64,000 nucleotides of DNA from Variovorax paradoxus EPS (GCF_000184745.1 NC_014931.1:496001-560000); one strand, 5' to 3'. Positions 26,942 through 36,104 are shown, counted from the first letter of the stretch. Program-made: numbers and translations. Notes: generated from the letters alone by a model not told the origin.

Positions 26942-28531
26942 ATGAAGCAAGGGCTGTCCCTTCGCGTCTCGCAGCATCTGGCGCTCACGCCACAACTGCA
27001 GCAGTCGATCCGGCTGCTGCAGCTCTCCACGCTCGAACTGAGCCAGGAGGTCGAGCAGATGCTGGACGAGAACCCGTTCCTCGAGCGCACCGCTGAAGAA
27101 GCGGCGCGCGAGGAATTCGGGCTCGATGCCGTCGACACGCCGGTGCCGCGCGACGACGGCGGTGAAACCGGCGAAGGCGATTTCGCCCCGGTCTCGACCA
27201 GCAGTGCGACGACCACGACCGAGACCTCCTCCACGCCCGACTCCGACGGCCCTGCCGCCGAGATCACCGAGCGCGAGCCCGACTGGGAAGGCGACGGCAC
27301 CGTCGACATGGCGCCCGACGACAGCGAGTGGGGCAGCGACGCCCCCGCGCGCCAGAACAACCTGGGCGACGACGAACGCGCCGACGCCACCGAACTTGCG
27401 CGCAGCCAGGAGTCGCTGCAGTCGTTCCTGCACCGCCAGGCGCTGAGCCTGCGCCTGAACGAGAACGACAGCGCTGCGCTGCGCTTCCTCATCGAGTCGC
27501 TCAACGACGACGGCTACCTCGAAGACTCGCTCCCCGCGCTGGCCTCGGGCCTCGCGGGCGACGACAACGACCAGTTCGACGACCTCGTGCATCACTTCCA
27601 GGTGGCACTCGGGCTGCTGCAGAGCCTGGAGCCTGCCGGCGTCGGTGCGCGCGACCTGGGCGAATGCCTGGGCATCCAGCTGCGCGCGCTCGCCAGCGAA
27701 GACGAGACCGAGGACGAAGAACTCATCCGCAAGACCGCCATCGCGATCTGCAAGCAGCCGATGGAGCTGCTCGCGCGGCGCGACTTCAAGCGCCTGGCCA
27801 CGCTCACGCGAACCAACGAAGAACTGGTGCGCTCGGCGCTGCAGATCATTGCGCGACTGGAGCCCAAGCCGGGCCGGCGCTTCGTCGACGTCGAGCGCAA
27901 CATCGTCATTCCCGACGTGATCGTCACCAAGACGGGCCGCGGCACCAACATCAAGTTCCGCGTCATGCTGAACCCCGAGGTGATGCCGCGCCTGCGCGTG
28001 CACGACATCTACGCGGGCGCGCTCAAGTCGCACAAGGGCGAGGGCAGCCAGGCGCTCTCGCAGCGGCTGCAGGAGGCGCGCTGGTTCATCAAGAACATCC
28101 AGCAGCGCTTCGACACCATCCTGCGCGTGAGCAACGCCATCGTCGAGCGCCAGAAGAGCTACTTCGTGCACGGCGAGCTCGCGATGCGCCCGCTGGTGCT
28201 GCGCGAGATCGCCGACGAGCTGGGCCTGCACGAATCGACCATCTCGCGCGTGACCACCGCCAAGTACATGTCCACGCCGTTCGGCACGGTCGAACTCAAG
28301 TACTTCTTCGGCTCGGCGCTCGGCACCGAGACCGGCGGCAACGCATCGAGCACCGCGGTGCGCGCGCTCATCAAGCAGTTCGTGAGCTCCGAGAGCATCA
28401 AGAAGCCGCTGTCGGACAGCCAGATCTCCGAGATGCTGAAGGAGCAGGGCATCGAGTGCGCGCGCCGCACCGTGGCCAAGTACCGCGAGGCGCTGCGCAT
28501 CGCGCCCGCCAACCTTCGCAAAGCCCTTTAG
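26942..28531 (+). CDS. rpoN: RNA polymerase sigma-54 factor RpoN
   Basis: The 529-residue protein has the Gln/Leu-rich activator-interacting region I (MKQGLSLRVSQHLALTPQLQQ), an acidic region II (about residues 60-150), the core-binding domain, the helix-turn-helix (LHESTISRVTTAKYM) and the C-terminal RpoN box ARRTVAKYRE. It directs transcription at -24/-12 promoters with enhancer-binding activators. It lies 18 bp after lptB, the standard proteobacterial order. Confidence 0.97.
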   Translation: MKQGLSLRVSQHLALTPQLQQSIRLLQLSTLELSQEVEQMLDENPFLERTAEEAAREEFGLDAVDTPVPRDDGGETGEGDFAPVSTSSATTTTETSSTPDSDGPAAEITEREPDWEGDGTVDMAPDDSEWGSDAPARQNNLGDDERADATELARSQESLQSFLHRQALSLRLNENDSAALRFLIESLNDDGYLEDSLPALASGLAGDDNDQFDDLVHHFQVALGLLQSLEPAGVGARDLGECLGIQLRALASEDETEDEELIRKTAIAICKQPMELLARRDFKRLATLTRTNEELVRSALQIIARLEPKPGRRFVDVERNIVIPDVIVTKTGRGTNIKFRVMLNPEVMPRLRVHDIYAGALKSHKGEGSQALSQRLQEARWFIKNIQQRFDTILRVSNAIVERQKSYFVHGELAMRPLVLREIADELGLHESTISRVTTAKYMSTPFGTVELKYFFGSALGTETGGNASSTAVRALIKQFVSSESIKKPLSDSQISEMLKEQGIECARRTVAKYREALRIAPANLRKAL

Positions 28532-28541
28532 AAAGTCATCG

Positions 28542-30143
28542 ATGACCCGTCGCCTGCTGTCGCGTTGTGGGCACTGGGTCTTCGCCATGGCGACCGTGTT
28601 GCTGTTCGCGGGTTGCGCGACCTTGCCCGACGAGGCGCCGCGTGCGCCCGCCAAGGCCATGGGCGTCTCGGCCGACACCGCGCTCGGCAAGATCGCGCTG
28701 GCCTCGCAGCCCGACCCTGACCTCAGCGGTTTCCGCTTGATGCCCGGCGGCGACTTCGCCTTCGACACCCGCATCCAGCTCGCGCGCCGCGCCCAGCGCA
28801 CGCTCGACGTGCAGTACTACCAGATCGAGAACGACGAAACCGGCCGCTATCTCTTGCGCACCCTGCGCGATGCGGCCCAGCGCGGCGTGCGCGTGCGCCT
28901 CCTGATGGACGACCTCTACACGTCCGGCGAAGACGAACTTTTGCTCGGCCTGGCCGCCACGCCGAATGTCGAGCTGCGCCTCTTCAACCCATTCCCGGCC
29001 GGACGCGGCAGCCTGCTCAAGCGCTTCACCGCGTCGCTCTTCGACTTCAGCCGCGTCAACCGCCGCATGCACAACAAGCTCTTCATCGCCGATGGTGCGA
29101 TGGCGGTGGCGGGCGGCCGCAACATCGGCAACCAGTACTTCACCCGAACCTCGGGCGAGAACTTCATCGACCTCGACACCTTCGTGACGGGCGCGCTGAT
29201 CCCGCGCCTGGGCGTCTTGTTCGACCAGTATTGGAACAGCGTCTACGTGCGGCCGGTGCAGTCGATCATCGCGAGCGACCTTTCGCGCGAGGAACTGCAA
29301 AGGCGCTTCGAAGCCGCCACCGGCCCCGACACCACGCCCCCGCCGCCGAAGCCCGCGCCCAACGACCTGCTCGGCTACAGCCCAATGGCGGACGACCTGA
29401 ACGCCGGCAAGCTCGGCCTGATCTGGACCCTCGCCGAGGCATACGCCGATTCGCCCGAGCGCGTGATCGGCAAGACCGCGTCGTACGGCGGCGTGCCGCT
29501 GCTCGATGTCGACAGCGTGCGCTACAACGTGGTCGAGCAGATGCGCCGTGCGCGCAGCGAGGTGACCATCGTGTCGCCTTATCTCATCCCGGGCGCCGCG
29601 GGGCTGGAGGTGATGAAGGAGATCCGTGGGCGCAACGTGAAGATCAGCGTGGTCACCAATTCGCTCGCCGCCACGGACGAGCCGCTGGTGCACACCGCCT
29701 ACCGCCGCTACCGCCCCGAGATGCTCAAGCTCGGCGCCGACCTCTACGAGCTGAGCACCACGCGCACGCGGCGCAGCGTGCGGCTTGGGCTGTTCGGTAC
29801 TTCGGTGGGCCGGCTGCATGCGAAGTCGGCCGTCATCGACCAACGCATCCTTTTCGTCGGCTCGATGAATTTCGATCCGCGCTCGGAGACGCACAACACC
29901 GAGATCGGCCTCTTCATCCGCAGCGCCGAGATGGCGCAGCAAGCGCTCAAGCTCATCGATGTGCTCAAGCAGCAGGGCGCCTACCGGCTGCGCTTTGTCG
30001 AAGGCAGTGGCGAATCGCACATCGAGTGGACCAGCGAAGACGCGGGCAAGACCACGGTGCTGAACGAGGAGCCCGACTCCGGCTTCTGGGACCGAACGAT
30101 GCTCGAACTGTTGGCGCCGCTGACGCCGGAGAGCCTGCTGTGA
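28542..30143 (+). CDS. phospholipase D family lipoprotein, cardiolipin synthase C-like
   Basis: The 533-residue protein has a lipoprotein signal (VLLFAGC) and two HKD motifs: HNKLFIAD at residue 177 with GGRNIGNQY, and HAKSAVID at residue 425 with GSMNFDPRS. Paired HKD motifs form the catalytic site of cardiolipin synthases and phospholipase D. The arrangement is that of ClsC, which makes cardiolipin from phosphatidylglycerol and phosphatidylethanolamine. It starts 10 bp after rpoN and may be read through from it. Confidence 0.87.
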   Translation: MTRRLLSRCGHWVFAMATVLLFAGCATLPDEAPRAPAKAMGVSADTALGKIALASQPDPDLSGFRLMPGGDFAFDTRIQLARRAQRTLDVQYYQIENDETGRYLLRTLRDAAQRGVRVRLLMDDLYTSGEDELLLGLAATPNVELRLFNPFPAGRGSLLKRFTASLFDFSRVNRRMHNKLFIADGAMAVAGGRNIGNQYFTRTSGENFIDLDTFVTGALIPRLGVLFDQYWNSVYVRPVQSIIASDLSREELQRRFEAATGPDTTPPPPKPAPNDLLGYSPMADDLNAGKLGLIWTLAEAYADSPERVIGKTASYGGVPLLDVDSVRYNVVEQMRRARSEVTIVSPYLIPGAAGLEVMKEIRGRNVKISVVTNSLAATDEPLVHTAYRRYRPEMLKLGADLYELSTTRTRRSVRLGLFGTSVGRLHAKSAVIDQRILFVGSMNFDPRSETHNTEIGLFIRSAEMAQQALKLIDVLKQQGAYRLRFVEGSGESHIEWTSEDAGKTTVLNEEPDSGFWDRTMLELLAPLTPESLL

Positions 30144-30170
30144 TTCCCCGGCAGCCTGCGTTCAAAAAAT

Positions 30171-30255
30171 ACCGTTCACGCTGAGCTTGTCGAAGCGCCG
30201 CGCGAGGCTTCGATCCTTCGACAAGCTCAGGACAGGCCAAGCTCAGTCCGAACGG
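30171..30255. repeat. CTGAGCTTGTCGAAG inverted-repeat element
   Basis: CTGAGCTTGTCGAAG (30181-30195) is the perfect reverse complement of CTTCGACAAGCTCAG (30216-30230). A further GCTCAG-N2-CGAACGG (30241-30254) mirrors the outer CCGTTC at 30172. This motif is known as a widespread intergenic REP-like repeat in many proteobacteria. It sits between the convergent phospholipase D and LysE genes. Confidence 0.8.
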
Positions 30256-30262
30256 TTGGGCC

Positions 30263-30910
30263 TCAGCTTTCGCTCACGGCCGACCACACCAGCCGCAGGC
30301 CCAGCAACCCCATCACGCCACCGGCCGCGCGGTCGATCCAGACCTTGTAGCGCAGGTAGGCCGAACGCGGGGCCGCCGACGACAGCGCGAGCGCGACGAT
30401 CGCGTACCAGCCGGTCTCGATGCAGAAGATGACCACCGGCACTGCGAGCGCCAGCACCAGCGGCACCTCGCGCGGCAGGAAGGCCGCGAAGATGCTCGCG
30501 TACACCACGGCCGTCTTCGGGTTGCTGACCTGCGTCGCCAATCCGAGCAGGAAAGTGCGGCGGCCGCGGCCCTGTTGCGGAGTCGATGACGCGTCCGCAT
30601 CCTGCGTCATTGCAAGCGGCTGCCGCGCACCGCGCCAGATGAGAAAGCCCAGGTAGATCAGGTACGCGCCGCCGAAGCCCTTGATCGCGAGGTAAAGCCC
30701 CGGCACCGCGAGGAACGCCGCCTGCAATCCCGCCAGTGCGGCAATCGCGAACACGAGGCCGCCCGCGCCCATGCCCAGAGCAGCCGCAAGCCCGTCGCTG
30801 CGCGAAGCCACGGCCGTGCGCGCGACCATGACGAAGCTGGGGCCCGGGCTCATGGCGCCGACGGTCATGGCGCCGGCGATGCCCAGCAGGGAGAGGGTGG
30901 TGTCCATCAT
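30263..30910 (-). CDS. LysE/RhtB family translocator
   Basis: The 215-residue protein has six predicted helices. GAMSPGPSFVMVARTA lies in the first, YLIYLGFLIWRGA near residue 85, and FLLGLATQVSNPKTAVVYASIFA near residue 120, all typical of LysE/RhtB amino acid exporters. The gene starts ATGATG. It exports an amino acid or derivative that cannot be identified from sequence. Confidence 0.9.
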   Translation of the reverse strand: MMDTTLSLLGIAGAMTVGAMSPGPSFVMVARTAVASRSDGLAAALGMGAGGLVFAIAALAGLQAAFLAVPGLYLAIKGFGGAYLIYLGFLIWRGARQPLAMTQDADASSTPQQGRGRRTFLLGLATQVSNPKTAVVYASIFAAFLPREVPLVLALAVPVVIFCIETGWYAIVALALSSAAPRSAYLRYKVWIDRAAGGVMGLLGLRLVWSAVSES

Positions 30911-30923
30911 CGCGAGGCTCCGT

Positions 30924-31556
30924 TCATTGCTGCACGTTCACCGCTTCCACCTGCACCAGCAGCTTCACCTTGTTCTCGAAGCCGAAGTTCAGTCCCCAGT
31001 TGATGCCCCAGTCGCTGCGCTGCACGGTGGTCTCGAAGTCGCCGCCGCAGACCTGGCGGTTGATCAGCGGGTTCAGGTAGCAGTTGAAGCGCACGGCCTT
31101 CAGCGTCACCGGCTTGGTCTGGCCCATGAGCGTGAGGGTGCCCGGCACGTCGACCACCTTGTCGCCGCTGAACTCGATGCGGTCGGCCACGAAACGGCCG
31201 GTGGGGAATTCGGCGACGTTGAAGAAGTCCTTGCTCTGCACGTGGCGGTTGAGCAGGTCGACGCCGGTGTTGATGGTGCCGATGTCCATGGTGATGTCGA
31301 CCTTGCCGCTCGTGCCCGAGCCGTCGATCTGCACCGAGCCGTCCTTGGTGCTGAAGCGGCCGCGGTTGGTGGTGGTGCCGTAGTGGCCCATCTCGTACAT
31401 CACGAAGGTGTGCGTGGGGTCGATGACGTAGTTGCCGTTCTTCACCGGGCCGCCCGCGGGCTTGGCGGCGACGGCGGGGGCCGTGTATTCCTGCGCGATG
31501 GCGGCGAACGGGAGGGCGGCGGCGGAGAGCGCCGAGGCGAGAAGGAGCTTCTTCAT
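30924..31556 (-). CDS. YceI family periplasmic protein
   Basis: The 210-residue protein has a signal peptide ending AIAQ and the YceI lipocalin-like domain (YVIDPTHTFVMYEMGHYG, then SKDFFNVAEFPTGRF). Proteins of the family bind polyprenoid lipids. A second YceI gene and a cytochrome b561 gene lie upstream on the same strand, a typical YceI neighbourhood. The start at MKKLLL is preceded by a purine-poor leader, and longer starts are possible. Confidence 0.9.
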   Translation of the reverse strand: MKKLLLASALSAAALPFAAIAQEYTAPAVAAKPAGGPVKNGNYVIDPTHTFVMYEMGHYGTTTNRGRFSTKDGSVQIDGSGTSGKVDITMDIGTINTGVDLLNRHVQSKDFFNVAEFPTGRFVADRIEFSGDKVVDVPGTLTLMGQTKPVTLKAVRFNCYLNPLINRQVCGGDFETTVQRSDWGINWGLNFGFENKVKLLVQVEAVNVQQ

Positions 31557-31605
31557 GGCGTAAGGAATGAGGGACATGGGATGCAATCGAAAAAAGAGAG
31601 CGGAC

Positions 31606-32184
31606 TCAGAGCGGCCCGAGGCCCGCGAGCGTGAGCTTGAAGCGCACCTGCACGTCGTTGCCGACCACCGAGGTGTCGGTCCACTCGCCGTCGCCCACCT
31701 TGTAGTCGAGCCGCTGGATGGTGAAGTAGCCGGTGGCCACCGCGTAGTTGCCGCCGGCCGGCGCGATGGTGACGGGCACCGTCAGGTACTTCGACGTGCC
31801 CTTGATGGTGAGCTTGCCGGCCATCTCGAACTTGCCGTCGCCCAGCGCCTTGATGGCGCTCGACTGGAAGCTCGCCTGCGGAAACTTCGCCGCATCGAAC
31901 CACGGGGCCTTGGGAAGCTCGGCATCGCTCATCGGCACGCCGAAGCCGGCGCTCGCGGCGTCGATTTGCAGCGCGACCGTGCCGCCTTCGGGCTTCTTCG
32001 GATCGAAGGCGATCTGCGCGTCGAACTTCTTGAAGGCGCCTTCCATTGGCACGCCCATCTGCTTGGTGACGAAGGCGATCTGGCTCTTGTCGGCGATGAG
32101 CTTCGCGGCGGGATCAGCCGCGGCGGGCATCGTCGCAGCGGCGAGGAGCAGTGCCGTCAGCAGCGGGAGAAAGAGGCGTGTCAT
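31606..32184 (-). CDS. YceI family periplasmic protein
   Basis: The 192-residue protein has a signal peptide (LLTALLLAAATMPAAADP) and a YceI domain (LIADKSQIAFVTKQMG, FDAQIAFDPKKP, WFDAAKFPQASF). It is divergent in sequence from the YceI protein encoded just downstream, so the pair is not a recent duplication. It begins 25 bp after the cytochrome b561 stop. Confidence 0.88.
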   Translation of the reverse strand: MTRLFLPLLTALLLAAATMPAAADPAAKLIADKSQIAFVTKQMGVPMEGAFKKFDAQIAFDPKKPEGGTVALQIDAASAGFGVPMSDAELPKAPWFDAAKFPQASFQSSAIKALGDGKFEMAGKLTIKGTSKYLTVPVTIAPAGGNYAVATGYFTIQRLDYKVGDGEWTDTSVVGNDVQVRFKLTLAGLGPL

Positions 32185-32209
32185 CCGGCGGGTTCCTTCA
32201 GTTGCGGGG

Positions 32210-32791
32210 TCAGGGCCACATGCGCTTGAGCAGGTCGTCGCGGTCGATCCAGTGGTGCTTCAGGGCGGCCGCCACGTGCAGCAGCGCCACCGCCGCCAGC
32301 GTGTAGGCGCTGCCCTTGTGCAGCGGCTTGAGTATGGCCTCGGCGAGGTCCTTGTCGACCGGCACGAAATCCGGCAGCGGCAGCACGCCGAACCACACGA
32401 CCGGAATGCCCAGCGCCGAGGTGTAGGCCCAGCCGAACAGCGGCACCGCGAAGAACAGCAGGTACATCGCCGCGTGGCTGGCCCGGTAGCCCGCGATTTG
32501 CCAGCGCGGCATGGCGGCCAGCACCTGCGCCGGCACCGCGGGCGGACGGTGCGCAAGCCGCCACAGGAGCCGCACAGCCGACAGCAGGAGGATCGTGACG
32601 CCGGCCCACTTGTGCCAGTTGTAGAGCTTGATGCGCAGCGGCGAGAACGGCAGCCCCGTCATGTAGAGCCCCACGCCGAGCGAGCCGACGATCATTGCCG
32701 CGAGCAGCCAGTGCAGCACGATGGCCACGGTGCCATAGCGCTGGCCGCGCGCGACGGCGGAAAGAGGAGGAAGAGGGGTGTCGGCAGACAT
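32210..32791 (-). CDS. cytochrome b561 family protein
   Basis: The 193-residue protein has four predicted helices and paired histidines for heme: IVLHWLLAAM, LYNWHKWAGV, ASHAAMYLLF and LHVAAALKHHW. It matches the bacterial CybB-type di-heme quinone-linked cytochrome b561. Together with two YceI proteins it forms a likely operon, a recurrent association whose role may be superoxide or quinone redox at the membrane. The start MSADTP is chosen because conservation begins shortly after. Confidence 0.88.
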   Translation of the reverse strand: MSADTPLPPLSAVARGQRYGTVAIVLHWLLAAMIVGSLGVGLYMTGLPFSPLRIKLYNWHKWAGVTILLLSAVRLLWRLAHRPPAVPAQVLAAMPRWQIAGYRASHAAMYLLFFAVPLFGWAYTSALGIPVVWFGVLPLPDFVPVDKDLAEAILKPLHKGSAYTLAAVALLHVAAALKHHWIDRDDLLKRMWP

Positions 32792-32873
32792 CAGTGGCAG
32801 GGCGGGCGGCCTGTGCGCGGAGCATATCCGGAAGGTGTGGCCTCCGGCTCGCATGGGTCGTGCCAGCCCTGCC

Positions 32874-34670
32874 TCAGGGCCGCTGCGGCGCGCGCAGCAG
32901 CACGCCGCGCAGCTCCTCCGGCTGCACGGGCTTGCGCAGCGCATGCCAGCCGCGCTCGGTGGCCAGTCGCTGTGTGGCCTCGTTGATGTCGGCGGAGATC
33001 AGCGCGATGGTGAGTGCCGGGTTCTGCGCCTGCAGCCGCTCTGCCAGCGCGATGCCGTCGAGCGCGCCCGGCAGGCGGATGTCGCACAGCGCCGCATCGA
33101 GGGCGCGCAGGTCGGCCAGCGCCAGCGCCTCGGCGGCGCTGGCGTAGACGCGCGGCGACACCTCCCACTGCCGCAGCAGCGCATACAGGCTGTCGGCCAC
33201 CACGGCGTTGTCTTCCACCACCAGCACGGCGAGGCCGGGGCGCAATGCGGGGGCGGCTTCCGGGCTCGCCTGCGGTGGGGGCGCCGGCTGCAACGCCGCC
33301 GCGCCATAGCCCTGCGCCGCGGGCAGCTCGAAGCCGAACACCGAGCCCCGGCCCGGCGCCGAGCGCAGCGACACCTCGATGCCCAGTTGCGCCGCCAGCC
33401 GCCGCACGATCGCGAGGCCCAGGCCATGGCCGTGCTGCAGGTTGCGCTCCGCGTTGCCGATCTGCTCGAAGTCGTTGAACACGCGCTCCTGCGAATCCGC
33501 CGCGATGCCGATGCCGCTGTCGCGCACCTCGACGCGCCAGGCCCGTTCCGTGCCCCGGTGCCGCGCCCGCACCGCCAGCAGCACGCGGCCGCGCGGCGTG
33601 AACTTGACGGCGTTGTCGACCAGGTTGGCCAGCACGCGGCGCAGCGACACGGCGTCGGTCCACGCCACCGCGCCGGCCGGGCAGCGCACCGTCACGCGGC
33701 CGTTGCCGGCCTGGCGCGCGAGGTCCTGCAGCAAGGGGGCCAGCGCCACCGCCACAGGCCGCAGCGGATCGACCGCGGCTTCGATGCGGCCGATTTCGAG
33801 CAACTGGTTGGTGAGCCCTTCCAGCGCCTGCTGCGCCCGCGCGAGCGAGACCACGGTGTGCTGCACCGCACTGGCGTCCGCGCCGGTGTCCAGTTGCTGG
33901 CGCAGCACCTCGGCCTGCAGGCCGATGGCCATCACTGGCTGGCGCAGGTCGTGGTTGGCGGCGGAGAAGAAGCGCAGCCGTTCGGCCTGCGCCTGCTCGG
34001 AAGCGCGCAGGCCCGCGAGCGCCTGTTCGCGCAGCGTGCGCTCGTTCAGGCGGAGGCCGATGTTCTCCTCGAGCTGGCGCGAGCGCTCGGCCACCAGCTT
34101 CCACATCATGGCCGTGAGTCCGATGCCGATCACCGAGACAGCCATCATGGTCGGCGCACCCAGCGTGAGGCCGGTCACGATCACCGGCGCGAGCAGCAGC
34201 GTGATCGCCAGTTGCGTGGCCGGCGTGTAGAACGACACCGAGAACGCCGACGACAGCGTCATGCCCATCAGCATCAGGCCGAGCAAGAGTTGCTGGTCGG
34301 GCCGCTCGGGATTGAAGAGCAGCACGCCGGCCAGCCCGTGCGCCAGCTCCCAGACGGCGGTGCGCAGCGTGTGCGCGCGCTGTGCGTGGCGCAGGCTTTC
34401 GGGCGTGAAGGGATCGGGCAGGCGCTGGGGGAAGAAGCCGCGCATCACCGTGACTCCGGTGATGAGCGCGATCCACACCAGCGCGCGCACCAGCGAGTAC
34501 TGCCAGGCGAAGAGCGCCGCCACGCCGCAATTGAGCAGGTACTGCACCAGCAGCACCGGCCCGATGGGCCGGATCGAGAGCCGCAGCACCTCGCACTGGA
34601 TCGCGAAGCGGTCGCTGCTGGCGTCGGCGGCCGGGGCGACCGAAGGTGCGGGGGTGGGAGTCATCGGCAA
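32874..34670 (-). CDS. hybrid sensor histidine kinase/response regulator
   Basis: The 598-residue protein has about six N-terminal membrane segments (to residue 190) with no large periplasmic domain, and a coiled-coil linker. The HisKA box SAANHDLRQP has His240, the ATPase domain shows LVDNAVKF and DSGIGIA (N and G1 boxes), and a C-terminal receiver domain has the phospho-acceptor Asp530 in LCDIRLPG. NHDLRQP is characteristic of hybrid kinases common in Burkholderiales. No DNA-binding response regulator gene is adjacent. It is divergent from the methyltransferase gene. Confidence 0.9.
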   Translation of the reverse strand: MPMTPTPAPSVAPAADASSDRFAIQCEVLRLSIRPIGPVLLVQYLLNCGVAALFAWQYSLVRALVWIALITGVTVMRGFFPQRLPDPFTPESLRHAQRAHTLRTAVWELAHGLAGVLLFNPERPDQQLLLGLMLMGMTLSSAFSVSFYTPATQLAITLLLAPVIVTGLTLGAPTMMAVSVIGIGLTAMMWKLVAERSRQLEENIGLRLNERTLREQALAGLRASEQAQAERLRFFSAANHDLRQPVMAIGLQAEVLRQQLDTGADASAVQHTVVSLARAQQALEGLTNQLLEIGRIEAAVDPLRPVAVALAPLLQDLARQAGNGRVTVRCPAGAVAWTDAVSLRRVLANLVDNAVKFTPRGRVLLAVRARHRGTERAWRVEVRDSGIGIAADSQERVFNDFEQIGNAERNLQHGHGLGLAIVRRLAAQLGIEVSLRSAPGRGSVFGFELPAAQGYGAAALQPAPPPQASPEAAPALRPGLAVLVVEDNAVVADSLYALLRQWEVSPRVYASAAEALALADLRALDAALCDIRLPGALDGIALAERLQAQNPALTIALISADINEATQRLATERGWHALRKPVQPEELRGVLLRAPQRP

Positions 34671-34706
34671 ATCGACTATATAGAGAAGAACCGTGACGCG
34701 GCGACA

Positions 34707-35969
34707 ATGGAGTCCCCCCTAGTCGGGCTTCCCGATGGCCAATTTCCTGTGAACGATCTTTCCTTTTTCCTGCCTTGCGCCGCCGGCGTCGAGGAATTCC
34801 TGGCCCAAGAGGTGCACGCCCTGACGGGCCGCGTCGGGCAAGACCTGCTCACGCTGCGCGGCGGCGTGCGGGTGCGTGCCGACTGGCGCGACGCCCTGAA
34901 GCTCAACCTGCACAGCCGCCTTGCGCAGCGCGTGCTGGTCGAGCTGGCCCATGCGCCCTACCGCAACGAGAACGACCTGTACGCCATTGCGAGCGGCGTG
35001 GCCTGGGAGATCTGGTTCACGCCCAAGCAGACCTTCAAGATCGAGACCACCGCCCAGCACAGCCCGCTGCAGAGCCTGAATTTCGCCACCCTGCGCATCA
35101 AGGATGCGATTGCCGACCGCTTCCGCGCCAAGGCCAACGGCGTGCGCCCGAGCATCGAGACCCAGTGGCCCGACACCCGCGTGTTCGCCCACCTGACCAC
35201 CGAGCACTGCACGCTCTACATCGACACCTCCGGCGAGCCGCTGTTCAAGCGCGGCTGGCGCCAGGACAAGGGCGACGCCCCGCTGAAGGAAACCCTTGCC
35301 GCCGCGATGCTGGCCGCCAGCGGCTGGTGGAACCCCGAGACCGGCACCGTGTCGGAGCAGCCGCTGTACGACCCCTGCTGCGGCAGCGGCACCATCCCCA
35401 TCGAGGCGGCGCAGATCGCGCGCGGCATCGCGGCCGGATCGCTCAGGCGCTTCGGTTTCGAGAAGCTGCTGCCGTTCCAGGCGCACGTGTGGGACGCGAT
35501 CAAGAAGGAATCGCTCCTGGCCGTGAAGCCGGGCAGTGTCGCGATCTTCGGCTCCGACGTGTCGCACCGCATGGTCGACTTTGCCGAGCGCAACGCGGAG
35601 CGCGCCGGCGTCGCCGATGCCATCGAGTTCCGCGGCGGCGACGCGCTGCAGCGCATGCCGCCGGCCGAGGGCGGCGTGGTCATGCTCAATCCGCCCTACG
35701 GCGAGCGGATCGAAGTCGGCGGCGTGGCCCGCGCGGGTGCGCGCGAAGCCGCGCAGACCGAAGAGGGCGATGGCAGCGAGTTCTTCCCCCAACTCGCCAC
35801 CCATTGGAAGAAGAACTATGCCGGCTGGACGGCCTGGGTCCTCACGCCGGACCTGAAGCTGCCCAAGCAGATGCGGCTGAAGGAATCGCGCCGCGTGCCG
35901 ATGTGGAACGGGCCGATCGAATGCCGGCTGTTCCGCTTCGACATGGTTGCCGGGTCCGCGCGGAAGTAG
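34707..35969 (+). CDS. THUMP-domain class I SAM methyltransferase, RlmL/YpsC-like rRNA (guanine-N2) methyltransferase
   Basis: The 420-residue protein has a THUMP RNA-binding domain (residues about 60-175, with YRNENDLYAIASGVAWE), then a methyltransferase domain with YDPCCGSGTIPIEAA (motif I) and MLNPPYGERIE (motif IV, NPPY catalytic loop). It matches the bacterial 23S rRNA guanine-2445 N2-methylase family without the RlmK half. The start is uncertain: ATG at 34707, or GTG at 34749, where family similarity begins. The GTG would give 406 residues. Confidence 0.85.
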   Translation: MESPLVGLPDGQFPVNDLSFFLPCAAGVEEFLAQEVHALTGRVGQDLLTLRGGVRVRADWRDALKLNLHSRLAQRVLVELAHAPYRNENDLYAIASGVAWEIWFTPKQTFKIETTAQHSPLQSLNFATLRIKDAIADRFRAKANGVRPSIETQWPDTRVFAHLTTEHCTLYIDTSGEPLFKRGWRQDKGDAPLKETLAAAMLAASGWWNPETGTVSEQPLYDPCCGSGTIPIEAAQIARGIAAGSLRRFGFEKLLPFQAHVWDAIKKESLLAVKPGSVAIFGSDVSHRMVDFAERNAERAGVADAIEFRGGDALQRMPPAEGGVVMLNPPYGERIEVGGVARAGAREAAQTEEGDGSEFFPQLATHWKKNYAGWTAWVLTPDLKLPKQMRLKESRRVPMWNGPIECRLFRFDMVAGSARK

Positions 35970-36000
35970 GGCTGTCGTTCAGGGCGGCACTCCCGCCGAC

Positions 36001-36070
36001 GGTGGGCTCTGTTTCGCGAATGTCCTCCGGCCTGCGGCCTCGCCCTTGATTTCGCGAAACAGAGCCCACC
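36001..36070. repeat. 20-bp perfect inverted repeat between convergent genes
   Basis: The arm at 36001-36020 (GGTGGGCTCTG then TTTCGCGAA) is the exact reverse complement of 36051-36070, around a 30-base GC-rich loop. Partial pairing extends 8 bp outward with two mismatches. It lies between convergent genes with no transposase nearby, so it is a terminator or REP-like hairpin rather than an insertion sequence. Confidence 0.85.
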
Positions 36071-36104
36071 ATCAGCGTGAGCGCTTCAGAGGGCCGTCGA
36101 TCAG

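Noticed and set aside
25907-28801. A 964-codon minus-strand frame opposite lptB and rpoN
   Set aside because: It has no recognisable domain and lies opposite unmistakable LptB and RpoN proteins.
34707-34748. A separate small ORF upstream of the RlmL-like domain
   Set aside because: It is in frame with the methyltransferase and simply reflects an uncertain start codon.
36001-36070. Terminal inverted repeats of an insertion sequence
   Set aside because: There is only a 30-base loop between the arms, and no transposase or target duplication.
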